15,463 nucleotides of DNA, taken from assembly GCA_036375275.1 (NCBI GenBank), contig DASUSF010000451.1:1-15463 (forward strand). The letters are read 5' to 3'. The notes beneath the pieces were generated by a model. The model saw only the letters and a program-made list of their open reading frames with translations, had not been told where the DNA came from and ran no database searches. This document shows, piece after piece, positions 6,487-13,448 of this stretch. The stretch comes from DASUSF01 sp036375275. Lineage in GTDB: Bacteria > Pseudomonadota > Alphaproteobacteria > Geminicoccales > Geminicoccaceae. Position 1 is the first letter of the stretch. Every line of letters begins with the position of its first letter. The translations under genes were made by a program, and so were the position numbers.

Positions 6487-8106
6487 TCACTCGGGCGAGC
6501 TGGCGGGAACGACGCCGCTCGCTTCGTGCCGCCCGTTACCCGGGGCCGGCACGCGCCGCTTCAGCTGCCCCCCGTCCAGATGAATGCCGCACTCCACCTT
6601 CGCCGTGTCGCGCCAGCGGCCGGCCCGCTCGTCTTCGCCCGCCCCCACCCTCGCGGTGCAGGGCCGGCAGCCGATCGAGGGGTAGCCGTCGGCCACCAGC
6701 GGATGCGGCGGCAGACGATGCAGCCGCATGTAGTCGGACAGGTCGGCGCGGCTCCATCCGGCCAGAGGATTGACCTTGATCCGGCCGCCGCCGTCCTCCT
6801 CGAACAGGGGTAGGCTCGCCCGGACCAGGCTCTGGAAGCGCTTGCGGCCGGTGATCCAGGCGGCGAAAGGCGCCAGCGCGTGCTCGAGCGGCAGGGTCTT
6901 CCGGATGTGGCAGCAGGAGTCCGCGGCGCGCCGGTGGAGGAGCCCGTCGGGGTCCGCGCGCGCCAGATCCCGCCCGCTCGGCCGGACGATCCGGACATCG
7001 CTCAGCCCGAACAGCTCGCACAGCCGCTGCTGATGGTCGATGGTCTCCTGGAACAGCATGCCGGTCTCCAGGAACAGGACCGGAAGCGTCGGATCGATCC
7101 GTGAAACCATGTGCAGCAGGACCGCGGAGTCCGCGCCGAAGGACGAGACCAGGGTCATCGCGTTCGCGAAGTCGCGCTCGGCCAGCTGGGCCAGCAGGGC
7201 GAAGGCGGTGAGGTGCTCGTAGCGCCGCGACAGCTGGACCGTGCGGAGCGTGCGCACGCCGGAATCGATGACATCCTCATGGGCCTCGGAGACGGCGGAG
7301 GAGAGATCGGGGATCTTCAGCGCATGGGCGACGGTCGCCTTGATCAGCCCTTTCTTGCTGCGCAGGTCGTAGCACGCGCCCTCGAACCGCACGGCCCGGA
7401 CCGGTATCTCCCCCACGAGACCATTGATGCAGCTGGTCAGCGAGACCTCGCCGGCCGTCTCCCGCGCCAGGCGCTCCAGCTCGTCCAGCGCTCGGGGCGG
7501 CATGATCCAGCGGCCGAACGCGACGTCCTCGGAGGGTGCCTCCGCGAGGGCGGGCTTCTCCACGACGCGCCGCACCGCGAGATGGCCGTCCTCGCCTCGT
7601 TCGGTGTCGAGGACGCCGAACGAGGCGAGCGCGGTCTCCGGCATCGGCGTCGTCGCGATCAGCAGGCTCCCCTCCTCGTAGGCCTCCACCATCTGGGCGA
7701 GGCAGGACCGGTCGCCGAGCACCAGGAGGTTGGGGATGATCACCGCGAACGGCTCGTCGCCCAGCACCTCGCGGGCGAGCAGGACGGCGTGGCCGACGCC
7801 GCGGCGCTCGGGCTGCCGGACGAAGATCGCTTCGCCGCTCGAGAGCGAGCTGCTGTTCGCGGTCGCGATCAGGTCCCGGTTCCGCGGCCAGACGTCGGCC
7901 AGATGGCTCTCCAGGGCGAACTTCTCGTCGCACGTGACGAAGATGAACTCCTCGACGCCGGCCGCGCGCGCCTCCTCGATCGCGAACTGGATGATCGGCT
8001 TGTCGACGATCGGGCGGAGCTCGCTGAACCGCGCCAGCGGGTCCCGCGGGTGGTTGCGAAATCGCGCCGCCCCCGCGACCGGGAACAGCGCCCTCCGAAC
8101 GCTCAT
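6487..8106 (-). CDS. cysH: Fusion of a GalU-like nucleotidyltransferase domain to [4Fe-4S] APS reductase (CysH)
   Basis: The 539-residue product has two domains. Residues 1-265 follow GalU (UTP-glucose-1-phosphate uridylyltransferase): VDKPIIQF (34-41), RGVGHAVLLAR (102-112), VVEKP (181-185) and a Lys-Gly-Leu-Ile-Lys-Ala block (252-257). Its catalytic parts are degraded: the GxGTR...PKE loop is Gly12-Ala-Ala-Arg15 with no matching Pro-Lys-Glu, and the metal-binding Asp after FAVxxP is Asn126. Residues 290-517 are assimilatory APS reductase: PP-loop SSFGADS (321-327), Cys398-Cys399 and Cys480-x-x-Cys483 for the 4Fe-4S cluster, and catalytic Cys506 in ECGIH. The second half should reduce adenylyl sulfate to sulfite and AMP using thioredoxin, in the cytoplasm. 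The ATG at 8106 has AGGGAG at 7 nt. The frame is open upstream to 8208, without a better start. Confidence 0.88.
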   Translation of the reverse strand: MSVRRALFPVAGAARFRNHPRDPLARFSELRPIVDKPIIQFAIEEARAAGVEEFIFVTCDEKFALESHLADVWPRNRDLIATANSSSLSSGEAIFVRQPERRGVGHAVLLAREVLGDEPFAVIIPNLLVLGDRSCLAQMVEAYEEGSLLIATTPMPETALASFGVLDTERGEDGHLAVRRVVEKPALAEAPSEDVAFGRWIMPPRALDELERLARETAGEVSLTSCINGLVGEIPVRAVRFEGACYDLRSKKGLIKATVAHALKIPDLSSAVSEAHEDVIDSGVRTLRTVQLSRRYEHLTAFALLAQLAERDFANAMTLVSSFGADSAVLLHMVSRIDPTLPVLFLETGMLFQETIDHQQRLCELFGLSDVRIVRPSGRDLARADPDGLLHRRAADSCCHIRKTLPLEHALAPFAAWITGRKRFQSLVRASLPLFEEDGGGRIKVNPLAGWSRADLSDYMRLHRLPPHPLVADGYPSIGCRPCTARVGAGEDERAGRWRDTAKVECGIHLDGGQLKRRVPAPGNGRHEASGVVPASSPE

Positions 8107-8290
8107 GCGTCCTCTCCCTGGCCCGGCTGACGTGAACGATCGTACCGGAAGCCAGAGCATGACGCCCGGCTCGGAGCCGATCAACCTGAACCGCGCCGCA
8201 TGCTGCACCGGCGGGTAGCGGCTGTCGCCGTCGATGCGGCATGACCTCGCTGGGATCTCCCCGTGGCCGCCGATCGCCCGGGGACCGGCG

Positions 8291-9298
8291 CTACGCTGCC
8301 GGGGCCTCGCCCGATCCGTACCGCACCACCTCCTGCTCGATCGCCCCGAACGGGGAGCGGCCCTCCCGGTCCCGGGTTTCGATCCGGACCCGGTCGCCGA
8401 AGCGGAGGAACGGGGTCTTCGGCGCGCCCTCTTCGATGGTCTCGATCGTCCGGACCTCGGCGAGGCAGGCGGAGCCCTTGGCGCGGTCGCGGTTCGAGAT
8501 CGTCCCCGAGCCGACGACGGTGCCGGCGGCGAGCGGGCGGGTCCTGGCCGCGTGCGCGATCAGCTCGCCGAAGTCGAACTGCATCTCGACGCCGGTGTCC
8601 GGCCGGCCGAGCTCCCGGCCGTTGACCTCCGAGATCATCGGCAGGTGGAGCTTCGCGTCCCGCCACGCCTCGCCGAGCCGCTCCGGCGTCACCGCGACCG
8701 CCGAGCAGGCCGAGCGCGGCTTGCCCTGGAAGAAGCCGAAGCCCTTGGCGAGCTCGCCGGGGATGAGGTTCCGGAGCGAGACGTCGTTCAGCAGCATGAC
8801 CAGCACGACGTGCCGCCTCGCGCCGACGGCGTCGGTCCCCATCGGCACGTCGTCGGTGACCACCGCGACCTCGGCCTCGAGGTCGATGCCGTAGGCCTCG
8901 TCGGCGACCAGGATCGGATCGCACGGCCCGAGGAAGCCGTCGGAGGCGCCCTGGTACATCAGCGGGTCGCTCCGGAAGCTCTCCGGCATCTCCGCACCGC
9001 GCGCCCGGCGCACGAGCTCGACGTGGTTGAGGTAGGCGCTGCCGTCGGCGAACTGGTAGGCTCGCGGCAGCGGCGCCGCGCACTGCGCCGGATCGAAGTC
9101 GACCACCTGGCGGTTGTCGGCGCCGTCCTCGAGCTCCTGCCAGGCGTCCTGGAGCAGCGGCGCGACGTTCGGCCAGTCGTCGAGCGCGGCCTGAAGCGTC
9201 GGCGCGATCCGCGGCAGCTCGACCGCGCGGGCGAGGTCGGACGTGACGACCAGGAGCCGCCCGTCGCGCCCCGGTCCCTTGTACGATGCGAGCTTCAT
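8291..9298 (-). CDS. fahA: Fumarylacetoacetate hydrolase family protein
   Basis: The 335-residue protein matches the FAH family. The N-terminal SH3-like part (1-70) precedes the mixed beta-roll catalytic domain, which carries the metal-binding Glu141 and Glu143 in DLEAEVAVV and Asp172 in LLNDVSLRN, followed by the family's Gly-Phe-Gly-Phe-Phe-Gln-Gly-Lys-Pro segment (186-194) and the late Gly-Ser-Gly-Thr-Ile-Ser block (263-268). The enzyme would split fumarylacetoacetate to fumarate and acetoacetate, the last step of the homogentisate pathway. Its ATG lies 6 nt after the stop of the homogentisate dioxygenase gene, so the two form an operon. FAH-family members have varied substrates, and the assignment here rests mostly on this context. 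Confidence 0.9.
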   Translation of the reverse strand: MKLASYKGPGRDGRLLVVTSDLARAVELPRIAPTLQAALDDWPNVAPLLQDAWQELEDGADNRQVVDFDPAQCAAPLPRAYQFADGSAYLNHVELVRRARGAEMPESFRSDPLMYQGASDGFLGPCDPILVADEAYGIDLEAEVAVVTDDVPMGTDAVGARRHVVLVMLLNDVSLRNLIPGELAKGFGFFQGKPRSACSAVAVTPERLGEAWRDAKLHLPMISEVNGRELGRPDTGVEMQFDFGELIAHAARTRPLAAGTVVGSGTISNRDRAKGSACLAEVRTIETIEEGAPKTPFLRFGDRVRIETRDREGRSPFGAIEQEVVRYGSGEAPAA

Positions 9299-9304
9299 GC
9301 GCGC

Positions 9305-10480
9305 TCAGTCGTCGGCATCGACCGCGGTCGGCGCCGTGGGCGCCGGCTCGCCGGGCGACTTCCAGCTGTCGACGTAGGCCCGGTTCTCGGTCGCCGCCGC
9401 CGCCTCGCCGACCTCGAGCGCGTCCCGGCTGTCCATCATCACCGCGTACTCGTCGGTCGCCGCGCGGCTGGTCTGGAACATGCCGCGGAGCGCCTTCGGG
9501 TGCGGCCCGTGGGTGAAGCCGCAGGGGTGCAGCGTCACCATCCCCGGCTCGATGTTGTCGCGCGAGCTGAAGTCGCCCGAGTGGTAGAAGATCACCTCGT
9601 CGTAGTCGTCGTTGTTGTGGAAGAACGGCAGCTTGAGCGCGCCCGGGTCGCTCTCGATCGGCCGCGGGCAGAAGGTGCAGATCACGAACCGGGTGCCGAC
9701 GAACGTGGTGTGCGCGGACGGCGGCAGGTGGTAGCGGTGGCTCATCAGCGGCCGGATGTCCCGGACGTTGATCCGGCAGACCGTGAGGTCGCCCGACCAG
9801 CCGACCGCGTCCAGCGGGTTGAAGGGATAGGTGACGGTGCTGATCTGGTCCCGGCGCTTGATCCGGACCCGGGTCTCGTGCTCGCCCTGCTGATCGAGGA
9901 ACGCCTCGTCGATCGACGGCACGTCGAGCATCGCCGGATCGAAGATCGCGTGCTGGCCGACCATGCCCTTGTCCGGCAGCATGATCGTGCCGTTCGTCGC
10001 CTCGAACATCAGGATCGAGGGCGGGCTCGCGGCCTCGATCCGCCACATCGTGCTCCTCGGGATCACGACGTAGTCGCCCGAGCGGAACTCCAGGTGGCCG
10101 AAGTCCGAGAACAGGTCGCCCGCGCCCTCGTGGACGAACAGCAGCATGTCGCCGTCGCCGTTCCGGGCGAGGTGGTCCATCCGCGGCGGCGCTCGCCAGA
10201 AGGTCATCTTGACGTGGGCGTTATGGAGCGCGGGCGGCGCCTCGAACGGCGAGGCCGTCGCCGCATCGATCCTCCTGAAGTCGAACAGCCGCGGGCGGAG
10301 CGGCCCGTCCCAGTCCACCCAGCCGGTCGGCGGGTGGGTGTGGTACATGTGGGTCGCGGGGCCGAAGAACCCTTCCTTGCCGATCTCCCGCTCGAAGGTG
10401 CCCTTCGGGAAGTCGGCGTGCGCCTGGCGCGACGCCCGGCCCTGGGTGATCGGGTACGAGATGTAGCGGACGCTGGCCAT
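9305..10480 (-). CDS. hmgA: Homogentisate 1,2-dioxygenase
   Basis: The 391-residue cupin-type ring-cleavage dioxygenase opens homogentisate with O2 to maleylacetoacetate. The ferrous iron ligands of the family are visible: His288 in PFFHNN, Glu295 in DYDEVIFY and His324 in FTHGPHP, with the active-site His257 in SAHTTF. The Asn/Asp-rich strand, the GDF turn (302-304) and the LHPCGFTHGPHP block are close to the family pattern. It is shorter than the roughly 430-residue classical form, like a shorter bacterial subgroup. The ATG at 10480 has GGGAG at 7 nt; a longer open frame to 10591 reads as non-coding Arg/Pro-rich sequence. It is first in a two-gene operon with fahA. The Asp/Ala/Pro-rich end (about 375-391) is a variable tail. 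Confidence 0.92.
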   Translation of the reverse strand: MASVRYISYPITQGRASRQAHADFPKGTFEREIGKEGFFGPATHMYHTHPPTGWVDWDGPLRPRLFDFRRIDAATASPFEAPPALHNAHVKMTFWRAPPRMDHLARNGDGDMLLFVHEGAGDLFSDFGHLEFRSGDYVVIPRSTMWRIEAASPPSILMFEATNGTIMLPDKGMVGQHAIFDPAMLDVPSIDEAFLDQQGEHETRVRIKRRDQISTVTYPFNPLDAVGWSGDLTVCRINVRDIRPLMSHRYHLPPSAHTTFVGTRFVICTFCPRPIESDPGALKLPFFHNNDDYDEVIFYHSGDFSSRDNIEPGMVTLHPCGFTHGPHPKALRGMFQTSRAATDEYAVMMDSRDALEVGEAAAATENRAYVDSWKSPGEPAPTAPTAVDADD

Positions 10481-10826
10481 CGCCGGTCTCCCGCTCTGCT
10501 GAAGCCCCCTGCTCGGCGCATCAGGCGCGAGTATCGGGGTTCGCCCGCGCCGGTTCAAGCGAGGGCGGATGACCCCGGGCAGGCAGGGCACTCGCCCGTC
10601 TGGAAGCCGAGCCCGACGGTCGGCCTTCGCCTCGACGCCGCCTCCGTCCGGTCGGTCCGCCCGACCGGCGCTCGCCGGAAGCGCAGAGCTGGTGCAGCGG
10701 CACCGGCGCTTGATTCACTTGTCATCGCGGGCTCGCCCCTGGCCGGGCACGGACTCCCAGGATCGCATGGACCACCCTCAGGATGCCCGGAAAGGGTTGC
10801 CGATCCCTTGACCCGGCACGCTTCGA
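10481..10826. other. 346-bp spacer between maiA and hmgA
   Basis: No gene is convincingly present. On the minus strand an ATG at 10725 opens a 56-codon frame to 10555 whose product ends with a Cys-Pro-Ala-Cys pair, but it is Arg/Ala-rich, has no strong ribosome site and is probably chance. The spacer should hold the hmgA-fahA promoter on its 10481-side end; no clear -35/-10 pair is visible. An 8-bp hairpin is listed separately. The length suggests that maiA and hmgA are separately controlled, or that a gene was lost between them. Confidence 0.5.
10648..10668. other. 8-bp perfect hairpin in the maiA-hmgA spacer
   Basis: CCGGTCGG and CCGACCGG are separated by a 5-nt loop. It lies 159 nt downstream of the maiA stop and 168 nt upstream of hmgA. 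It could be a transcript-end stem for maiA or a regulator site for hmgA. There is no T-run on either strand. Confidence 0.3.
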
Positions 10827-11465
10827 TCAGGTCCCGGGCGCGTCCGGCTGGCGTTCCGGCGCGGCGGCGGCGAAGGCCGGGACGCTCCGGCAGTGCTCGT
10901 CGATCACCCGGAGCGTCGGGTACGGCTCGAGGTCGCAGGCGTAGCGCCGGGCGTTCGCCATCTGCGGCACCAGGCAGACGTCGACCACGGTCGCCCGCTC
11001 GCCGAGCGCGAACGCCGCCTTGTGGTCCTGGAGCTCGCGCTCGAGCGCGCCGAGCCCCGCCGCGATCCAGTGCCGGTACCAGGCGAGCCGGCGCTCCTCG
11101 TCGAGGCCGAGATCGCGCTCGAGGTAGGTGAGCACCCGGAGGTTGTTGAGCGGATGGATCTCGCACGCGATCAGGAGCGCGAGGGCCCGGGCGCTCGCCC
11201 GCGCCGCCGGGTCCTCCGGCAGCAGCAGGGGCTCCGGGTGCCGCTCCTCCAGGTACTCGATGATCGCGAGCGACTGGCTGATCCGGACCGGGCCGTCCTC
11301 GAGCAGCGGCACGAGCGCCTGCGGGTTCCGCTCCAGATAGGCCGCGCCCCGCTGGTCGCCGGCGCGCAGGTCGACCGGCACCTGCTCGTAGGCAAGCCCC
11401 TTGAGGTTGAGCGCGATCCGCACCCGATACGCCGCGGAGCTCCGCCAGTAGTCGAACAGCCGCAT
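10827..11465 (-). CDS. maiA: Maleylacetoacetate isomerase (zeta-class glutathione S-transferase)
   Basis: The 212-residue protein follows the zeta GST pattern along its length: an N-terminal thioredoxin-fold domain with Trp-Arg-Ser9-Ser10-Ala-Ala-Tyr-Arg-Val-Arg-Ile-Ala-Leu (7-19), NPQALVPLL (47-55), QSLAIIEYLEE (64-74), then a helical domain with EIHPLNNLRVL (101-111) and a Gln-Pro-Asp-Ala-Pro end like the family's Arg-Gln-Pro-Asp-Thr-Pro. It isomerises maleylacetoacetate to fumarylacetoacetate with glutathione, the step between hmgA and fahA. The usual SSCS active-site motif is SSAA: the catalytic serines are kept while the cysteine is Ala, a change common in bacterial members. The start at 11465 has GGGGGAA at about 7 nt. 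It lies upstream of hmgA on the same strand. Confidence 0.93.
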   Translation of the reverse strand: MRLFDYWRSSAAYRVRIALNLKGLAYEQVPVDLRAGDQRGAAYLERNPQALVPLLEDGPVRISQSLAIIEYLEERHPEPLLLPEDPAARASARALALLIACEIHPLNNLRVLTYLERDLGLDEERRLAWYRHWIAAGLGALERELQDHKAAFALGERATVVDVCLVPQMANARRYACDLEPYPTLRVIDEHCRSVPAFAAAAPERQPDAPGT

Positions 11466-11558
11466 GATCCGTTCCCCCGTCCGCCCGGACGGCTTGCCTG
11501 GCACCATGCATAGCGGAACCGGAGATCGACCGCGACGGGACGCGGACCCGGGCGCGGC

Positions 11559-11572
11559 CCGACGGCCGTCGG
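11559..11572. promoter_or_regulatory. 14-bp perfect palindrome upstream of maiA
   Basis: CCGACGG is followed at once by CCGTCGG, in the 154-bp gap between the pentapeptide gene stop and the maiA start, 94 nt before maiA. It could be an operator for maiA or a hairpin ending the pentapeptide gene transcript. GC-only composition makes chance occurrence fairly likely. Confidence 0.25.
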
Positions 11573-11619
11573 CCCCGCCGTTCGCGGCGCTGGACTGAGA
11601 TGAGGCGGCGGCCGGTCGA

Positions 11620-12372
11620 TCATCCGGCTGGCGGCATGGGGCCTCCCTGTCGCTGCGGCGACGTCCCGTCGTCGGGCCCGAGTGCGGGCGTGCCGGCCGG
11701 CCCGGGGCGACATTCGCCGATCGATCCCGGCGCGCAGGTTTCGTTGGCCGCCCACCGGGCCCCGGCGAGCCGCGCCCCGGTCAGGACGGCTTCCTCGAGC
11801 CTGGCGTCGATCAGGCTCGCGCCTTCGAGGTCGGCGCCGAAGAGGTTCGCCCACGACAGGTCGGCGCCGGTGAGATCGGCACCTGAGAGGTCGGCGCGCG
11901 AGAGATCGGCCCGGAAGAGCTTGGCCCCGGCGAGGTTCGCCCCCGACAGGTCGGCTTCCGAGAGCTCGGCCCTGCCGAGGTCCGCGCCTCCGAGGTCGGC
12001 GCCGGAAAGGTCGGCTCCGTCGAGGTTGACCGAGTAGAGGTTCAGCCCGGACAGGTCGGCGTTCGCGAGCACCGCGTCCCCCAGCTTCGCGCCGGCGAGG
12101 CGGGCGTCGTCGAGATCGGCGCCGGACAGGTCCGCGCCGCGGAGGTCTGCGAGCTGCAGCGCCGCGGCCGTGAGGTCGGCCCCGCTGAGGTCGGCGCCCC
12201 GAAGATCCGCCCCGTACAGGTCCGCGCCCGCGAGGTCCGCTCCCGGACAGCTGGTCCCCGCCTCGATCCGACACCCGCCGACCACCGGTGGCGCGGCCAC
12301 CGCATCCGCCGCCCCGAGCCCGATCAGCCACCCGAGAAGAGCGGCGCCGGCCGCGCCTGACCACCAGGTCAT
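11620..12372 (-). CDS. Exported pentapeptide-repeat protein
   Basis: The 250-residue product has a signal peptide (1-27, cleavage near Ala-Val-Ala), then about 33 uninterrupted A(D/N)LxG-type pentapeptides from residue 43 to 207. This would make a right-handed quadrilateral beta-helix of about eight coils, probably in the periplasm. Cys34 and Cys42 stand just before the helix and Cys213 and Cys222 just after it, so both ends could be capped by disulfides. The cap after the helix (Glu-Thr-Cys-Ala-Pro-Gly-Ser-Ile-Gly-Glu-Cys) looks like a recurrent end motif of exported members. The C-terminal 28 residues are Pro/Gly-rich and disordered. GGAGGA lies 6 nt before the ATG. Function is unknown; gyrase mimicry as in Qnr is unlikely for an exported protein. 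Confidence 0.9.
   Translation of the reverse strand: MTWWSGAAGAALLGWLIGLGAADAVAAPPVVGGCRIEAGTSCPGADLAGADLYGADLRGADLSGADLTAAALQLADLRGADLSGADLDDARLAGAKLGDAVLANADLSGLNLYSVNLDGADLSGADLGGADLGRAELSEADLSGANLAGAKLFRADLSRADLSGADLTGADLSWANLFGADLEGASLIDARLEEAVLTGARLAGARWAANETCAPGSIGECRPGPAGTPALGPDDGTSPQRQGGPMPPAG
11752..12246 (-). repeat. 15-bp coding tandem repeat of the pentapeptide helix
   Basis: About 33 degenerate 15-bp units encode the pentapeptides, with GCCGACCTC-like cores on the minus strand. The repetition comes from protein structure, and units vary at the first two codons. Such DNA can expand or contract by slippage, so repeat number may differ between strains. Confidence 0.8.
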
Positions 12373-12696
12373 CCGATGTCCTCCGACTGTCCGCCCGAGC
12401 CTAGCACATGGCGGCTGCGCCGTCGGCCACCGGCATTTCCACGGGCGACCTCGTCGCCGTATTCCATGCGCTCACGCGATTGTGAACACAGCTGCCCGAC
12501 TCCCGGAAGGCGTTCGGTTCTCGTAGGGATCGTGCCGCGTTGGGCACCCGGGGCGGCTCGGCCGAGGCGGCCTCTCCGCCTGAAGATCCTGTCGCGCCCT
12601 AGTATTTCCCGCGATCTGCATCCACACTGCAAACGTCGGCTCGCGCCACGGCGGCGAGCGGCCAATCCAATCCATCAACTGTGACAGGAGGCTGTA
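12373..12696. other. 324-bp divergent promoter region
   Basis: It lies between the divergent starts of the pentapeptide gene and the 12697 membrane protein gene and must hold both promoters. No gene is seen in it. Notable points are a CTCGG/CCGAG palindrome (12557-12566) overlapping an AGGCGG-CCTCT-CCGCCT hairpin (12565-12581), and a relatively AT-rich TAGTAT at 12600-12605, a poor -10 match without a matching -35. AGGAGG lies 5 nt before the ATG at 12697. Confidence 0.5.
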
Positions 12697-13119
12697 ATGG
12701 CGTCTTTGAATCGACGGTTCCAGGATTATCAACCCAGCAAGACCGCCTTGCTCTGGTCCTGCGCCGGGACCGCCGTCGCGGTCATGATCCTGGGGTTCAC
12801 CTGGGGTGGCTGGGTGACCGGCGGCACCGCGAACGAGATGGCCGAGGAGGCCGCCGAACAGGCGCAGGCGCAGCTCGCCGCCGGCATCTGCGTCGACCGC
12901 TTCATGGCCGCGGCCGACGCGCGCTCGCAGCTGGCCTCGCTCCAGGAGATCAGCAGCTCGTGGCGGCAGGAGAACTTCATCGAGGACGGCGGCTGGGCTA
13001 CGATCGCCGGCGAGGAATACGACGACGCGGCCGAGCTCTGCGCCGAGGCCCTCGACGGGAGGGAGCTGCCGGCCGCCGTCGAGGCGGCGAACCCCGACGT
13101 CGGCAACGCGGTCCAGTAA
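12697..13119 (+). CDS. Single-pass membrane protein of unknown function
   Basis: The 140-residue product has a short polar N-terminus with a Tyr-Gln-Pro-Ser-Lys-Thr segment (11-16), one transmembrane helix at about 17-41 ending in Trp-Gly-Gly-Trp-Val-Thr-Gly-Gly, and an acidic, Ala-rich, mostly helical domain of about 95 residues. It contains Cys22 in the membrane and Cys65 and Cys115 outside it, the latter pair able to form a disulfide if periplasmic. The helix may be an uncleaved signal anchor placing the C-terminal domain in the periplasm. I recall similar uncharacterised proteins in alphaproteobacteria but cannot name a family. A strong AGGAGG at 5 nt supports the start. It is followed by hairpins and probably transcribed alone. 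Confidence 0.75.
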   Translation: MASLNRRFQDYQPSKTALLWSCAGTAVAVMILGFTWGGWVTGGTANEMAEEAAEQAQAQLAAGICVDRFMAAADARSQLASLQEISSSWRQENFIEDGGWATIAGEEYDDAAELCAEALDGRELPAAVEAANPDVGNAVQ

Positions 13120-13448
13120 GGCCGCGGGTTCCGGCCCGCCCACGTCCAGGGGCCGGAGGCCTCGAGCGCCATCCGCCCGAGGCCATGGCCTCGGGCACGA
13201 ACGGTGGGACGCCGCCCGGCCGGCGCGCAGGAAGGCCAGATCGGCCGGCGGCCCGCGCACGAGGGATGCCGTCCCGCCTCGGGCGGCCATCGCCCGACCC
13301 CACGCAGACCGATCCAGCGGTCCCGTCCTGGCCGCGAAGGCCGACCGCCGGTCGCCGTGCACCGTCGCCGGCCGCGTCCCGGATGTCCTCGAGGACGGGA
13401 TCGGGTATGTGGGTCGGCGGCGGAGGCTGATCCCGAGAGGCGGGTGAG
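13120..13448. other. 329-bp spacer with inverted repeats
   Basis: No gene is supported here. Just after the stop at 13119 there is a GCGGG/CCCGC stem (13124-13139), then a GAGGCC-rich stretch and the 22-bp palindrome listed separately. The rest is GC-rich sequence with long open frames that are composition artefacts. The promoter of the CDF transporter operon should be near the right end; no clear box is visible. Confidence 0.5.
13175..13196. other. Perfect 22-bp palindrome
   Basis: The half-site GCCCGAGGCCA is followed directly by its exact reverse complement. It begins 56 nt after the stop of the membrane protein gene. In RNA it would make a stem of about nine pairs with a 4-nt loop. A transcript-end hairpin or a dimeric regulator site for the CDF operon, 252 nt downstream, are both possible. 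No T-run follows. Confidence 0.4.

Noticed and set aside
4779..6773. A 664-codon plus-strand open frame over the small exported and GGDEF genes.
   Set aside because: It is out of frame with a clear signal-peptide protein and a full GGDEF domain, and its translation is Arg/Pro-rich low complexity.
7990..8106. A frameshift as the reason for the degraded GalU catalytic loop.
   Set aside because: Reading the other two frames across the loop gave no GxGTR/PKE-like motif, and the frame is right on both sides of it.
8107..8208. N-terminal extension of the GalU-CysH fusion gene, and a possible TTGATC/CATGCT promoter with 17-bp spacing at 8156-8184.
   Set aside because: The start at 8106 has a good ribosome site and matches the beginning of the GalU domain. 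The promoter boxes match the consensus poorly (4/6 and 3/6), so I do not call them.
10555..10725. A 56-codon minus-strand frame ending with a Cys-x-x-Cys pair.
   Set aside because: It has no strong ribosome site, is Arg/Ala-rich, and has no recognisable similarity; composition alone can produce it.
8234..11131. A 965-codon open frame on the plus strand across fahA, hmgA and maiA.
   Set aside because: It is antisense to three well-supported enzymes, is Arg/Ala/Pro/Val-rich with no domain, and is a product of high GC and codon bias.
11752..12246. Regularly spaced repeated DNA that could be taken for a CRISPR or minisatellite.
   Set aside because: The 15-bp period encodes a pentapeptide helix with no spacers; it is coding.
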